Origin: Streptomonospora nanhaiensis | GTDB lineage: Bacteria > Actinomycetota > Actinomycetes > Streptosporangiales > Streptosporangiaceae | DNA length: 64,000 nt | NCBI RefSeq assembly: GCF_026642255.1 | Contig: NZ_CP113264.1 | Span: 1,364,001-1,428,000, forward strand | Reading direction: 5' to 3' | Shown here: positions 25,977 through 34,490 of the stretch, in pieces | Position numbering within the stretch: position 1 is the stretch's first letter | How the letters are laid out: the number at the start of each line of letters is the position of its first letter | Made by a program: the position numbers and the translations under genes | Notes under the pieces: model-generated | Database searches by the model: none | Seen by the model: the letters and a program-made list of their open reading frames with translations, nothing else | Told to the model about the DNA's origin: nothing

Positions 25977-27484
25977 GCGGCCGCACCCGGGCGGCGGGAC
26001 GCGGACCGGCCCCCGGGGCCGGACGCGTGGTCGTCGTCGGCGCGGGGCTCTCCGGCCTGGCCTGCGCCCTGCACCTGCGGGGGGCGGGGCGCGAGGTCGT
26101 CGTCGTGGAGCGCGAACCGCACCCGGGCGGGCGCGCCGGACGGCTCGACCTGGACGGCTTCCGCCTCGACACCGGCCCCACCGTGCTCACCATGCCCGAA
26201 CTCCTCGACGAGGCGCTCGCCGCCGTCGGCGAGAGCACCGCGGACAGGCTCGACCTCGTGCCGCTCAGCCCCGCCTACCGGGCGGCCTTCGCCGACGGCT
26301 CCGTGATCGACGTGCACACCGACCGCGAGGCCATGGCCGCCGAGGTGGCGCGCGTGGCCGGGGAGCGCGAGGCCGAGGGCTACCTCCGGCTGCGGGACTG
26401 GCTCACGAGGCTGTACCGGGTGGAGATGCGCTCGTTCATCGACGCGCGGTGCGACTCGCCGCTCGACCTGGTCCGGCCCGACCTGTTCCGGCTCGCGGCG
26501 CTGGGCGGCTTCGGCCGGCTGGCCCCGGCGGTCGGGCGCCGCGTCCGGGACGAGCGCCTGCGGCGGATCTTCTCCTTCCAGTCCCTGTACGCGGGGGTGG
26601 CGCCGGAGCGCGCCCTGGCGGCCTACGCCGTCATCGCCTACATGGACACGGTCGCCGGGGTGTACTTCCCCCGGGGAGGGATGCGCGCGCTCGGGGACGC
26701 CCTGGCCGGGGCGTTCACGAAGGCCGGGGGCGCCGTCCGCTACGGGGAGGCCGTCACCCGGCTGGAGCGGAGCGGCGACCGGGTCACCGCCGTGATCACC
26801 GAGGGGGGCGACCGCCTGGCCTGCGACCACGTCGTGCTCACCGCCGACCTGCCGGCCGCCCACCGCCTTCTCGGCCACGAGCCCCGCCGCCCGGTCCGGA
26901 TCCGCCACTCGCCCTCCGCCGTCGTGCTCCACCTGGGCACCGACCGCACCTGGGACGCCCTGGGACACCACACCATCTCCTTCGGCGCGGCCTGGGAGAG
27001 CACCTTCTCGGAGATCATCCGGGAGGGGCGCACCATGAGCGACCCCTCCCTGCTCGTCACCCAGCCCACCCGCACCGACCCCGCGCTGGCGCCGGAGGGG
27101 CGGCACCTGCTCTACGTGCTCGCCCCGGCCCCGAACCTCGCCGCGGGGGACGTCGACTGGGACCGGGAGGGGCCGCGCTACCGGGACAGCCTGGTGCGGA
27201 CGCTGGAGGAGCGGGGCCTCGACGGCCTGGACGCCTCGGTCCGGACCGAGCACCTCGTCACCCCGGCGGACTGGGCGCGCCAGGGGCTGGCCCACGGCAC
27301 CCCGTTCTCCCTCTCGCACACCTTCGCGCAGACGGGGCCCTTCCGCCCGGGCAACACCGTCCCCGGCACCTCCAACGCGGTGCTGGCGGGCTGCGGGACC
27401 AGACCGGGCGTGGGCCTGCCGACCGTGCTGATCTCCGGGAAGCTCGCCGCCGCGCGGGTGCTGGCGGGGGGAGGGCGGCGATGA
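25973..27484 (+). CDS. crtI: Phytoene desaturase
   Basis: A 503-residue FAD flavoprotein that introduces four double bonds into phytoene, giving lycopene. The FAD-binding N-terminus reads VVVVGAGLSGLACALHL with VVVEREPHPGGRAGRL. The C-terminal CrtI signature region NAVLAGCGTRPGVGLPTVLISGKLAA is present. Start ATG 25973 overlaps the crtE stop and its own stop overlaps crtB, so the three are tightly coupled. Whether it makes four desaturations cannot be read from sequence, but the presence of crtY and crtU implies lycopene. Confidence 0.95.
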   Translation: MSGRTRAAGRGPAPGAGRVVVVGAGLSGLACALHLRGAGREVVVVEREPHPGGRAGRLDLDGFRLDTGPTVLTMPELLDEALAAVGESTADRLDLVPLSPAYRAAFADGSVIDVHTDREAMAAEVARVAGEREAEGYLRLRDWLTRLYRVEMRSFIDARCDSPLDLVRPDLFRLAALGGFGRLAPAVGRRVRDERLRRIFSFQSLYAGVAPERALAAYAVIAYMDTVAGVYFPRGGMRALGDALAGAFTKAGGAVRYGEAVTRLERSGDRVTAVITEGGDRLACDHVVLTADLPAAHRLLGHEPRRPVRIRHSPSAVVLHLGTDRTWDALGHHTISFGAAWESTFSEIIREGRTMSDPSLLVTQPTRTDPALAPEGRHLLYVLAPAPNLAAGDVDWDREGPRYRDSLVRTLEERGLDGLDASVRTEHLVTPADWARQGLAHGTPFSLSHTFAQTGPFRPGNTVPGTSNAVLAGCGTRPGVGLPTVLISGKLAAARVLAGGGRR

Positions 27485-28437
27485 GGGGGACCGCGACCGC
27501 CGAACTCGACGCCGCCGGCATCGGCCCGGACCGGCTGCGCGGGGACTACCTGCTCTGCCGCGAACTCCACGCCCGCCACGGGCGGACGTACTTCACGGCG
27601 ACGCGCGTCCTGCCGCCGGAACGGCGCCCCGGAGTACACGCGCTGTACGGGTTCGCGCGCTGGGTGGACGACATCGTCGACGAGCCGGAGCCGGGTGAGA
27701 CCGCCGCCGACGTGCGCGAACGGCTCGACGCCGTCGGCGCGGACCTGGGGCGCGCGCTGTCGGGCCGGGAGCCCCGGGAGCCCGTGCTGCGCGCCCTGGC
27801 GCACACCGTCGAGGGCTACGGACTGCCCGCCGGCTACTTCACCGCGTTCATGGACTCCATGCGCATGGACCTGGACGTCACCGGCTACCGCGACCTGGAG
27901 CACCTGCGCGAGTACATGTACGGCTCGGCCGCGGTCATCGGGCTCCAGGTCCTGCCGGTCCTGGGGACGGTGGCGCCCCGGGCGGAGGCCGCCCCGCACG
28001 CGGCGGCGCTGGGCGAGGCCTTCCAGCTCACCAACTTCCTCCGCGACGTGGCGGACGACCTGGGACGGGGCAGGGTCTACCTGCCCGCGGACGTCCTGGG
28101 GGCGCACGGGGTGGACCGGGAACTCCTGGAGCACTGCGCGCGGGTACGGGCGCCCGACCGGCGCGCCCGTGCCGCCGTGGCCGACCTCGTCGAGGTCAAC
28201 AGGGGGATCTACCGGGAGGCCGAACCCGGCATCGCGATGCTCTCCCCGGTGTCCCGCCCGTGTGTCGCCACCGCCTTCCGGCTCTACCGGGCGATCCTGG
28301 ACGAGATCAGCGCGGCCGACTTCGACGTGTGGAGCACCCGCCACCGGGTCTCCGACGCCCGCAAGGTCGCCGCGGCCGTACCCGCCCTCGCACGATCCCT
28401 GCTCGCCCGCTCGGTGCCGCGCCCCCGCTCCGGCTGA
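27481..28437 (+). CDS. crtB: Phytoene synthase
   Basis: A 318-residue enzyme that condenses two geranylgeranyl diphosphates to phytoene. The trans-isoprenyl signature YGFARWVDDIVDE has the first Asp-rich motif at residues 63-67. The second motif lies in FQLTNFLRDVADDLGRGRVYLP. Start ATG 27481 overlaps the crtI stop (ATGA). The next gene begins 30 bp downstream with its own GAGGAG, so the Rieske gene is probably in the same transcript. Confidence 0.96.
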   Translation: MRGTATAELDAAGIGPDRLRGDYLLCRELHARHGRTYFTATRVLPPERRPGVHALYGFARWVDDIVDEPEPGETAADVRERLDAVGADLGRALSGREPREPVLRALAHTVEGYGLPAGYFTAFMDSMRMDLDVTGYRDLEHLREYMYGSAAVIGLQVLPVLGTVAPRAEAAPHAAALGEAFQLTNFLRDVADDLGRGRVYLPADVLGAHGVDRELLEHCARVRAPDRRARAAVADLVEVNRGIYREAEPGIAMLSPVSRPCVATAFRLYRAILDEISAADFDVWSTRHRVSDARKVAAAVPALARSLLARSVPRPRSG

Positions 28438-28467
28438 GCGCGGCGCACACGCCCTGGAGGAGATTCC

Positions 28468-29478
28468 GTGACGCTGCCCGACCCCGAACCGCGGCGGCTT
28501 CCGCTGCGCAGGATGCCCGCCTTCGACTGGAGCCGTCAGAGGCCCACCTGGCGGGAGGGGTCGCCCGCCGTCATCGGTGCGGCTCTCAAGCGCGCCCTGG
28601 CCAGGCCGTCCGGCAACTGGTTCGTGCTGGCCGCCAGCAGTGAGGTGCGGGCCGACCGGCCCTTCGGCCGCGTCGTCGCCGGCGCCGAACTCGTGGCCTG
28701 GCGCACCCCGGACGGCGCCGCCCACGTTGGGCCGGGGGCGTGCCCGCACCTGGGGGCCCCGCTCTGCCGGGGCGCTGTGACCGGGGGGAACCTGGTGTGC
28801 CGCTGGCACGGTCTCTCCCTGGGGGCCGAGGGCTTTCCGGGGTGGAGCCCCTACCCGGTGCACGACGACGGGGTCCTCGTGTGGGTGCGCCTGGACCGGG
28901 AGGGCGGGGAGGAGCCCCTCGACGCGCCGGTCGTCCCCGAGCGTCCGGGGGCGGCCGCCTCGATCACGGCGGTGGAGAGCCTGGCGGGGAGGTGCGAACC
29001 GGAGGACGTGGTGGCCAACCGGCTGGACCCCTGGCACGGCTCCTGGTTCCACCCGTACTCGTTCGTGGGACTGACGGTGACCGAGGTGCCGGAGGGGCCC
29101 GACCCGGAACCGGACCGCATGGTGGTCGACGTGGGGTTCCGCGTGGCGGGCCGACTCGGGGTGCCGGTGCGCGCCGAGTTCACGTGCCCCGAGCCGCGCA
29201 CCGTGGTCATGCGCGTCATCGAGGGGGAGGGGCTGGGGAGCGTGGTGGAGACCCACGCCACCCCGCTCGGCGTCGACGACCGCGGCGTACCGCGCACGGC
29301 GGTCGTCGAGGCCACCGTCGCCACGTCCGACCGGGTCGGGTTCGCCCTGGCCCGCAGGGTGGCGGGGGCGGTCGTGCGGCCCGCCATGCGCATGGCCGCG
29401 CGCCGCCTGTGGCGCGAGGACCTCGCCTACGCGGAGCGCCGGTACCTCCTGCGCTCCTCCGGCCGCTGGCCAGGCTGA
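28468..29478 (+). CDS. Rieske non-heme iron oxygenase (DUF5914-like), carotenoid cluster
   Basis: A 336-residue protein with an N-terminal Rieske [2Fe-2S] domain: Cys92-Pro-His94 (ACPHLGAPL) and Cys111-x2-His114 (CRWHGLSL). A mononuclear iron motif follows, Asp187-x2-His190-x4-His195 (NRLDPWHGSWFH), the same D-x2-H-x4-H that binds catalytic iron in Rieske oxygenases. It should therefore be an oxygenase and not just an electron carrier. It sits 30 bp after crtB in place of the crtV of Streptomyces clusters, GTG start with GGAGGAG. The likely substrate is a carotenoid, perhaps ring hydroxylation of beta-carotene or isorenieratene; this is inference. No reductase or ferredoxin partner is in the window. 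Confidence 0.85.
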   Translation: MTLPDPEPRRLPLRRMPAFDWSRQRPTWREGSPAVIGAALKRALARPSGNWFVLAASSEVRADRPFGRVVAGAELVAWRTPDGAAHVGPGACPHLGAPLCRGAVTGGNLVCRWHGLSLGAEGFPGWSPYPVHDDGVLVWVRLDREGGEEPLDAPVVPERPGAAASITAVESLAGRCEPEDVVANRLDPWHGSWFHPYSFVGLTVTEVPEGPDPEPDRMVVDVGFRVAGRLGVPVRAEFTCPEPRTVVMRVIEGEGLGSVVETHATPLGVDDRGVPRTAVVEATVATSDRVGFALARRVAGAVVRPAMRMAARRLWREDLAYAERRYLLRSSGRWPG

Positions 29479-29527
29479 GCCCTCCCGGCCCCGGTTCCCC
29501 GCGCGGCGGTGGCGACCGGCGTGCGGG

Positions 29528-29552
29528 CGCCGCCTCCGGTCCGGAGGCGGCG
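29528..29552. terminator. Hairpin between the Rieske gene and crtU
   Basis: Perfect 12-bp arms (29528-29539 and 29541-29552) around a single central T, lying between convergent genes. No U-tract. Confidence 0.65.
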
Positions 29553-29637
29553 AGGCCCCTGCCCCGGGCGTCCGTCCCCCACCTGCGGTTCCCGGTCCGT
29601 CCCCGGTCCCGGAGCTCCGGTCCGCCCCCGGCCCGGA

Positions 29638-31209
29638 TCAGCGCGGGGTGTGCCGGGCCCACCGCGCGAGGGAGCGCAGCGGAGCCGAACGGCCCTGCCG
29701 GGGCACCGTCCACACGGTGTGCCCCTCCCGCCCCCAGCGGGCCAGCAGGGCGTTGGCCGCCAGCAGGCCGCTGGTCGCCGCGCGCTCCATCAGGGCCACG
29801 GGCAGGTCCGTGCGCACGTGGTCCCCGGCCAGGACCAGGAACGGGTCGAGGGTGGCCACCCCGCACCGGTCGCGGTGGCTCCCGGGGGCGAACAGCGGGC
29901 AGTCCGCGCGCAGTTCGTGCCGGTCGTCCACCACGCCGGCCGCCCCCAGCTCCGGGTAGACGGCGGCGGCCTGCTCCCACAGCCGCACCCGCTCGCGCTC
30001 CGGATCGGCGTCCTCGGGCAGGGCGTAGGCGTGCAGCTCCACCACGGAGCCGCCGGTGCGCCGCGCCCACGCGCGGGCCTCGTCCTCGTAGCGTTCGAGC
30101 ACGCTCACGTTGTCCAGGGTCGGATACCCCGCCGTGCCCAGGAACGCGGGCCGGTGCGGGCGCACGGGACGGTCGAGCCAGTAGCGCGACACCAGGAACG
30201 GGGGAGCGGACTCCAGGCGTGCCAGCCGGTCCCGCCACCGCGGGTCCCCCAGGTCCGGGGACCCCGCGACCAGGCGGCGGACCCCGGGGGGGTCGGCCGC
30301 CAGCACCACCCCGTCGAACTCCGCGTCCGGTCCGCCGTCCGGCCCGCACCGCACAGCGAACCTGCGCCCCCGGCCGGGCCGCACCCCCTCGACGGGGGCG
30401 CCGGTCCGGAAGCGCACGCCCAGCTTCGCCAGGCGGCGCTCCAGCGGATCCCACAGGGCCTGCGGGAACGGCGATCCCGGCACGTCGAACACCAGGCCCT
30501 CGGACGAGCCGAGGAAGTACAGGTGGAACATCACCGCCAGCTCGGCGGCCGACAGCCGGCCCGGATCGGCGAAGAAGCTCCGGGTGAACACCTCGAACGC
30601 GAGGTGCCGCGCCCTCGGCGGGAAGCGGACCGCCGTCAGCAGGTCCCGTGCGCTCAGGTGGTCGAGGCGCTCGTACACGCCCGGCACGTCGACGTCCAGC
30701 AGCTGCAGGGCGGCGGGCACGTTGACCCGGGCCAGGTCGCGCGGCGGAAAGCTCGGGCTGGTCGCGGCGAGGACCGCCGCGTTCCACGGAGGGGTCGGGG
30801 GCAGCCCCGAGAAGCGGTCGCGCGGTCCGTCGCGGTGCACCAGCGGGTAGTCGTCGAGCGGCACCAGCCCCTCCAGCGCCGGATCCGCGCGCCGCAGCAG
30901 CCCGCGCAGGTTGTAGTACTGGCGGAAGAACGCGTGGAAGCCCCGGGTCATGGTGGCCGGCGACCCGTCGCGCAGCGTGGTCCCCCACCCCCTCAGCCGC
31001 CCGCCCAGGGTGTCCTCCCGCTCGTACACCACCACGTCCGTGTCGCGCTCGGCCAGGGCGCACGCCGCGGCCAGCCCGGCGATGCCGCCGCCGACCACGG
31101 CCACGCGGGGCGTCTCCTCCGGACGGGGCCCGGACGCGGGCGCGGGGGCGAGGGACTCCGCCAGCGGGTCCCGGACGTCCACCGGGCGGTCAGCGCCCAT
31201 CGGCCGCAC
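29638..31209 (-). CDS. crtU: Carotene desaturase/methylase CrtU (isorenieratene-type)
   Basis: A 523-residue FAD protein: VAVVGGGIAGLAAACALAERD at 36-56 and the block RGFHAFFRQYYNLR at 89-102, characteristic of CrtU. CrtU aromatises the beta-ionone rings of beta-carotene while shifting a methyl group, giving beta-isorenieratene and isorenieratene. The C-terminus has LDPFLVLAGDHVRTDLPVALMERA, the conserved FAD-contacting end. The start (ATG 31209 or 31200) overlaps the end of the methyltransferase gene, so both are translated together. Assignment depends on the CrtU-like block and on crtY nearby. Confidence 0.88.
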   Translation of the reverse strand: MRPMGADRPVDVRDPLAESLAPAPASGPRPEETPRVAVVGGGIAGLAAACALAERDTDVVVYEREDTLGGRLRGWGTTLRDGSPATMTRGFHAFFRQYYNLRGLLRRADPALEGLVPLDDYPLVHRDGPRDRFSGLPPTPPWNAAVLAATSPSFPPRDLARVNVPAALQLLDVDVPGVYERLDHLSARDLLTAVRFPPRARHLAFEVFTRSFFADPGRLSAAELAVMFHLYFLGSSEGLVFDVPGSPFPQALWDPLERRLAKLGVRFRTGAPVEGVRPGRGRRFAVRCGPDGGPDAEFDGVVLAADPPGVRRLVAGSPDLGDPRWRDRLARLESAPPFLVSRYWLDRPVRPHRPAFLGTAGYPTLDNVSVLERYEDEARAWARRTGGSVVELHAYALPEDADPERERVRLWEQAAAVYPELGAAGVVDDRHELRADCPLFAPGSHRDRCGVATLDPFLVLAGDHVRTDLPVALMERAATSGLLAANALLARWGREGHTVWTVPRQGRSAPLRSLARWARHTPR

Positions 31210-31951
31210 CCTCCGTCAGGGGGCGCCCGCCCGCGAACGTGTGCGTGAGCCCGTACTGCCAGCCCGGCAGCGGGGCGTCGGCCACCGACTCCAGGCCCGC
31301 GCGGCGCATGCGGTCCAGGAGCGCGGTTCGGCCGTCGAACTCCAGCACGCTCCGCCACAGGTAGCGGAACAGGTCGGCGCGTCCGGTCATGATCCGGCCC
31401 GCCGGGATCACGACCCCCCAGCACACCGCGGTCCACACGGCCCGTGCCGACGCCGAGTCGGCCACGGAGTACTCGTGCAGGACGAGCCTGCCGCCCGGCC
31501 TCAGCAGGGAGCGCGCCGTGGCCAGCAGGGCGTCGGGGTCGGGGCAGTTGCGGACCAGGTACGCGCCGAACACCGCGTCGGCGGGGCCTCCCAGGTGTTT
31601 CTCCGCCCACGCGGGCGTCAGCTCCTCGGCCCGCCCCCGGTGGAAGGACACCGAGTCCGGCCAGGGCTTGCCCCGGGCGGCGTCCAGCATCCCCCGGGAG
31701 GCGTCCACGCCCGCGATCCGGGCGGCCGGGGCCTCGCGCAGCAGGGCCGCGGTCGACGCCCCCGTGCCGCATCCCAGGTCGATCAGGCGCAGGCCCCGGC
31801 CCCGGTCGGGCAGTCCCAGCCGCCGCGCCGAGATCCGCAGATGGGCGTGGTAGCCGGGGTTGGCGGCGACCAGTCGGTCGTAGGCTCCTGCGGCGTGGTC
31901 GAACTCCCGGGTGACCGGGCCGTCCTTCATCGTCCGCGTGGTGGTGTCCAC
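31190..31951 (-). CDS. crtT: Class I SAM-dependent methyltransferase, CrtT-like
   Basis: A 253-residue methyltransferase with motif I LRLIDLGCGTGAS, acidic residue in VDASRGM, and motif near GAYLVRNCPDPDALL. In Streptomyces crtYTU a methyltransferase (CrtT) occupies this position between crtY and crtU, and its carotenoid role is unproven. Start GTG 31951 follows GGGAGG; earlier in-frame codons lack a site. It overlaps crtU and is divergent from crtY with only 67 bp between the start codons, which must hold both promoters. Confidence 0.8.
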   Translation of the reverse strand: MDTTTRTMKDGPVTREFDHAAGAYDRLVAANPGYHAHLRISARRLGLPDRGRGLRLIDLGCGTGASTAALLREAPAARIAGVDASRGMLDAARGKPWPDSVSFHRGRAEELTPAWAEKHLGGPADAVFGAYLVRNCPDPDALLATARSLLRPGGRLVLHEYSVADSASARAVWTAVCWGVVIPAGRIMTGRADLFRYLWRSVLEFDGRTALLDRMRRAGLESVADAPLPGWQYGLTHTFAGGRPLTEGAADGR

Positions 31952-32018
31952 GGATCCCTCCCGGTGATGGCTGGGTGTTCGCGTGCTCGCGGCGGCCTCC
32001 CGGGGGCATGCTGGACGC

Positions 32019-33212
32019 ATGGCCGACTACGACGTGGCGATCATCGGCGGGGGAGCCGCTGGGCTCACCCTGACCCACCGGCTCGGTGGTATCAACGACC
32101 GACGGGGACGCCCGCTGCGTGTCGCGCTCGTGGAGCCGCCGCCGGGGCCGCACACCCCTCCGCCACGCACGTGGTGCTTCTGGGAACCCGACGGCGGGCC
32201 CTGGGACGCGCTGCTGGCAGCCCGGTGGGACCGGCTGTCCGTGGTCGGGGCGGACGGGGCCGTCCACGCGTCCTCCGCAGCTCCGTACGTGTACAAGATG
32301 CTCAGGTCGGCCGACGTGGACGCGCACGTGCGCGCCTCGGCGGGCGGGCACGTGGACCAGCTCCCGCTCCTGGTGACCGGTGTCCGTGACGGTGAGGACC
32401 ACGCCGAGGTCGAGGGGACCGGGCCCGGCGGCGAGCGGTCGGCGCTCACCGCCTCGTGGGTGTTCGACTCGCGACCTCCGCGGCCCTTCCCGCGCGGGCG
32501 GACCCATCTCCTCCAACACTTCCGCGGCTGGTTCGTGCGCGCGGGCCACGACGCCTTCGACCCGGGCTCGGCGGTGCTGATGGACCTGCGCCCGGCCCAG
32601 CCCGTGAACGGGGTCGCGTTCGGCTACGTGCTCCCGCTGTCCGCGCGCGAGGCCCTGGTGGAGTACACCGAGTTCGGCCGGGAGGCGCTCACCACCGCCG
32701 AGTACGAGAGCGCCCTAGTCCGGTACTGCGACCTACTCGGGCTGTCCGGGTTGGAGGTCACGGCGGCCGAGCAGGGGGTCATCCCCATGACCGACGCGCC
32801 GGTCCGGACCCGGGCGGGGCGCCGCGTGTTTCGGGTGGGCACGGCGGGGGGCGCGACCCGGCCCTCGACCGGGTACACGTTCAGCGGGGTGGGCCGCCAG
32901 GCGGACGCGGTGGCCCGCGCCCTGGCGCGGGGCCGGGTCCCCGTTCCGCCGGTGCCGCACCGGCGCCGCCACCTGGTGATGGACGCGGTCATGCTGCGGG
33001 CTCTGGACACGGGCCGGGTGCGGGGCGCGGAGTTCTTCTCGGGGCTGTTCGCGGCCAACCGCCTCGGGGACGTGCTGGCCTTCCTGGACGGGGGATCGCC
33101 CCTGCACAGGGAGTTGGCCATGGGGCTGAGCACGCCCGTCGCGGCGATGTCGCTGACCTCGGCCGAGCACGCCTGGCACGCGTTGCGCACAGGCCTGGTC
33201 CGCCGCCCCTGA
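32019..33212 (+). CDS. crtY: Lycopene beta-cyclase
   Basis: A 397-residue flavoprotein of the CrtY/lycopene cyclase family. The N-terminal dinucleotide motif YDVAIIGGGAAGLTLTHRL (4-22), TWCFWEPDGG and the later GYVLPLSAREALVEYTEF are diagnostic. The C-terminal STGYTFSGVGRQADAVARAL also matches. It cyclises lycopene ends to beta-ionone rings, giving gamma- and beta-carotene, the substrate for CrtU. Start ATG 32019 is chosen because homology begins there; a GTG at 31983 is possible. Convergent with litR. Confidence 0.92.
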   Translation: MADYDVAIIGGGAAGLTLTHRLGGINDRRGRPLRVALVEPPPGPHTPPPRTWCFWEPDGGPWDALLAARWDRLSVVGADGAVHASSAAPYVYKMLRSADVDAHVRASAGGHVDQLPLLVTGVRDGEDHAEVEGTGPGGERSALTASWVFDSRPPRPFPRGRTHLLQHFRGWFVRAGHDAFDPGSAVLMDLRPAQPVNGVAFGYVLPLSAREALVEYTEFGREALTTAEYESALVRYCDLLGLSGLEVTAAEQGVIPMTDAPVRTRAGRRVFRVGTAGGATRPSTGYTFSGVGRQADAVARALARGRVPVPPVPHRRRHLVMDAVMLRALDTGRVRGAEFFSGLFAANRLGDVLAFLDGGSPLHRELAMGLSTPVAAMSLTSAEHAWHALRTGLVRRP

Positions 33213-33298
33213 GCCGGGACCGCGAGCCGTCGCCGTCCTCGTCCCCGCCCCCTTCCTCGCCCTCGTCAGCGTTCCAGCCGGGGAGCGCGGGCCGGGGC

Positions 33299-34399
33299 TC
33301 AGCCCGTGGCGAGCACCCGCACGGCGTCGGCCAGGGAGTTCAGATGCGCGTCCGCGAGGACCGCGCCCCCGTTCACCGAACGCCATCCCGGCCCGGCCGT
33401 GTACACGGCGGTGGACTGCGGCGATTCGGCCACCGCGCGCACCGTGCCCCGCAGGGCGGCGGCGTCGGCCGGGTCGCCCGCGTGGCACCAGAGCACGACG
33501 GCGCGCGGTCCGATGCGGCGCACCGTGCGCACGGTCGCCTCGACCGGGGTGCACGGACCGAGCATCCGGTGGGGCACACCGCGCTCCCGGAGGGCCGCGG
33601 CCAGGGCCTCCACCGGCAGGCCGTGCATCTCGTGCGGACCGCAGGCGAGGACGGTGGGCCGGGCGCTCGTCCACGTGCCGGGATCCGTGCCCGTTCCCGA
33701 GCCGGACCCCGGGTCGGTCTCCGTGGCGGGGCCCGTGCCCGATCCGCCGGGGGCGCGGGCGCGGCAGGGAGGGGGGACGCGGCGCAGGGCCGAGGACACG
33801 CACCACGAGAGCAGGTGCTCGACCTCCACGTAGCGCAGGGTGTCCTCCCACTTGCGCCCCATCCCGTACAGCAGCGGCATGGCGAGTTCCTCCCAGGCCG
33901 CCACCACGCCGTGGTGCAGAAGGGCCTCCTCCAGGAGCGATTCGACCAGGTCGGCGTCCAGGCGCATGGCGGCGCGCGCGATCCCCTGGAGGGTGGGCAC
34001 GGCGTGGCCGAGCGGGAGGGTGTCCCCGCCGGGGCGGGGGGCCGGACCCGTGGGACCCGCACGGCGGCCCCCGTCGCCTTGGCCCCGCGCGCTGCCGACT
34101 CTCGCGGGGCCGGCCGCCGCGTCGGCGGAGCCCGCGCTCCCCTGCCCCTCGCCTCTCGGAGCCGGGACGCTCGGGCCCCGGTCGAGTGCCAGCCGGGCGG
34201 CCGAGGCGGGCGGAAGGCCCTCCCCGACCAGTCGGCACAGCTCGCGCAGGCGCGCGACGTCGGAGGGCGAGTAGCGGCGGTGGCCGCCCGGACTGCGCTC
34301 GCGGGGGCCGATCCCGTACCTGTGGTCCCAACTGCGCAGCGTGGAGGGGGCGACCCCGAGCAGGCGGGCGGTCGCCCCTGGAGTGAGTGCGTCGGACAT
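33299..34399 (-). CDS. litR: LitR/CarH-type B12-binding MerR regulator (light sensor)
   Basis: A 366-residue protein: MerR winged helix (1-70, LTPGATARLLGVAPSTLRSWDHRYGIGP), a Gly/Ser/Pro-rich linker (75-130), a four-helix bundle (130-210) and a cobalamin-binding Rossmann domain (248-366). The photoreceptor motif W-x9-EH is intact (Trp184, Glu194, His195), and EMHG supplies the lower axial His259. This is the CarH/LitR family, which represses carotenoid genes in the dark as an adenosylcobalamin tetramer and releases DNA in light. In Thermus CarH the residue after the Trp is His; here it is Glu185. An extra Gly/Thr/Asp-rich insertion (218-244) separates bundle and B12 domain. Confidence 0.9.
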   Translation of the reverse strand: MSDALTPGATARLLGVAPSTLRSWDHRYGIGPRERSPGGHRRYSPSDVARLRELCRLVGEGLPPASAARLALDRGPSVPAPRGEGQGSAGSADAAAGPARVGSARGQGDGGRRAGPTGPAPRPGGDTLPLGHAVPTLQGIARAAMRLDADLVESLLEEALLHHGVVAAWEELAMPLLYGMGRKWEDTLRYVEVEHLLSWCVSSALRRVPPPCRARAPGGSGTGPATETDPGSGSGTGTDPGTWTSARPTVLACGPHEMHGLPVEALAAALRERGVPHRMLGPCTPVEATVRTVRRIGPRAVVLWCHAGDPADAAALRGTVRAVAESPQSTAVYTAGPGWRSVNGGAVLADAHLNSLADAVRVLATG

Positions 34400-34435
34400 G
34401 GCGCCCCAAGCGTTGCGAAAGCGACGCGACTTGTG

Positions 34436-34452
34436 GTGTGCGCCACTCACAC
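34436..34452. promoter_or_regulatory. Candidate operator in the litR/DUF4383 divergent gap
   Basis: GTGTG (34436-34440), seven bases, then CACAC (34448-34452) form an inverted repeat in the 91-bp gap between litR and the DUF4383 gene. It is a candidate for LitR autorepression and control of the divergent operon. The short arms make this tentative. Confidence 0.35.
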
Positions 34453-34490
34453 ACGACTCTAGCTGGGAGGACACCGAAAGGGGCAGCACC

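Noticed and set aside
24774..33212. Search for an ECF sigma factor (LitS) and a crtV gene within the carotenoid island
   Set aside because: Neither is present: all frames between crtE and crtY are assigned and none encodes a sigma factor. The ECF-like promoter element remains only a suggestion.
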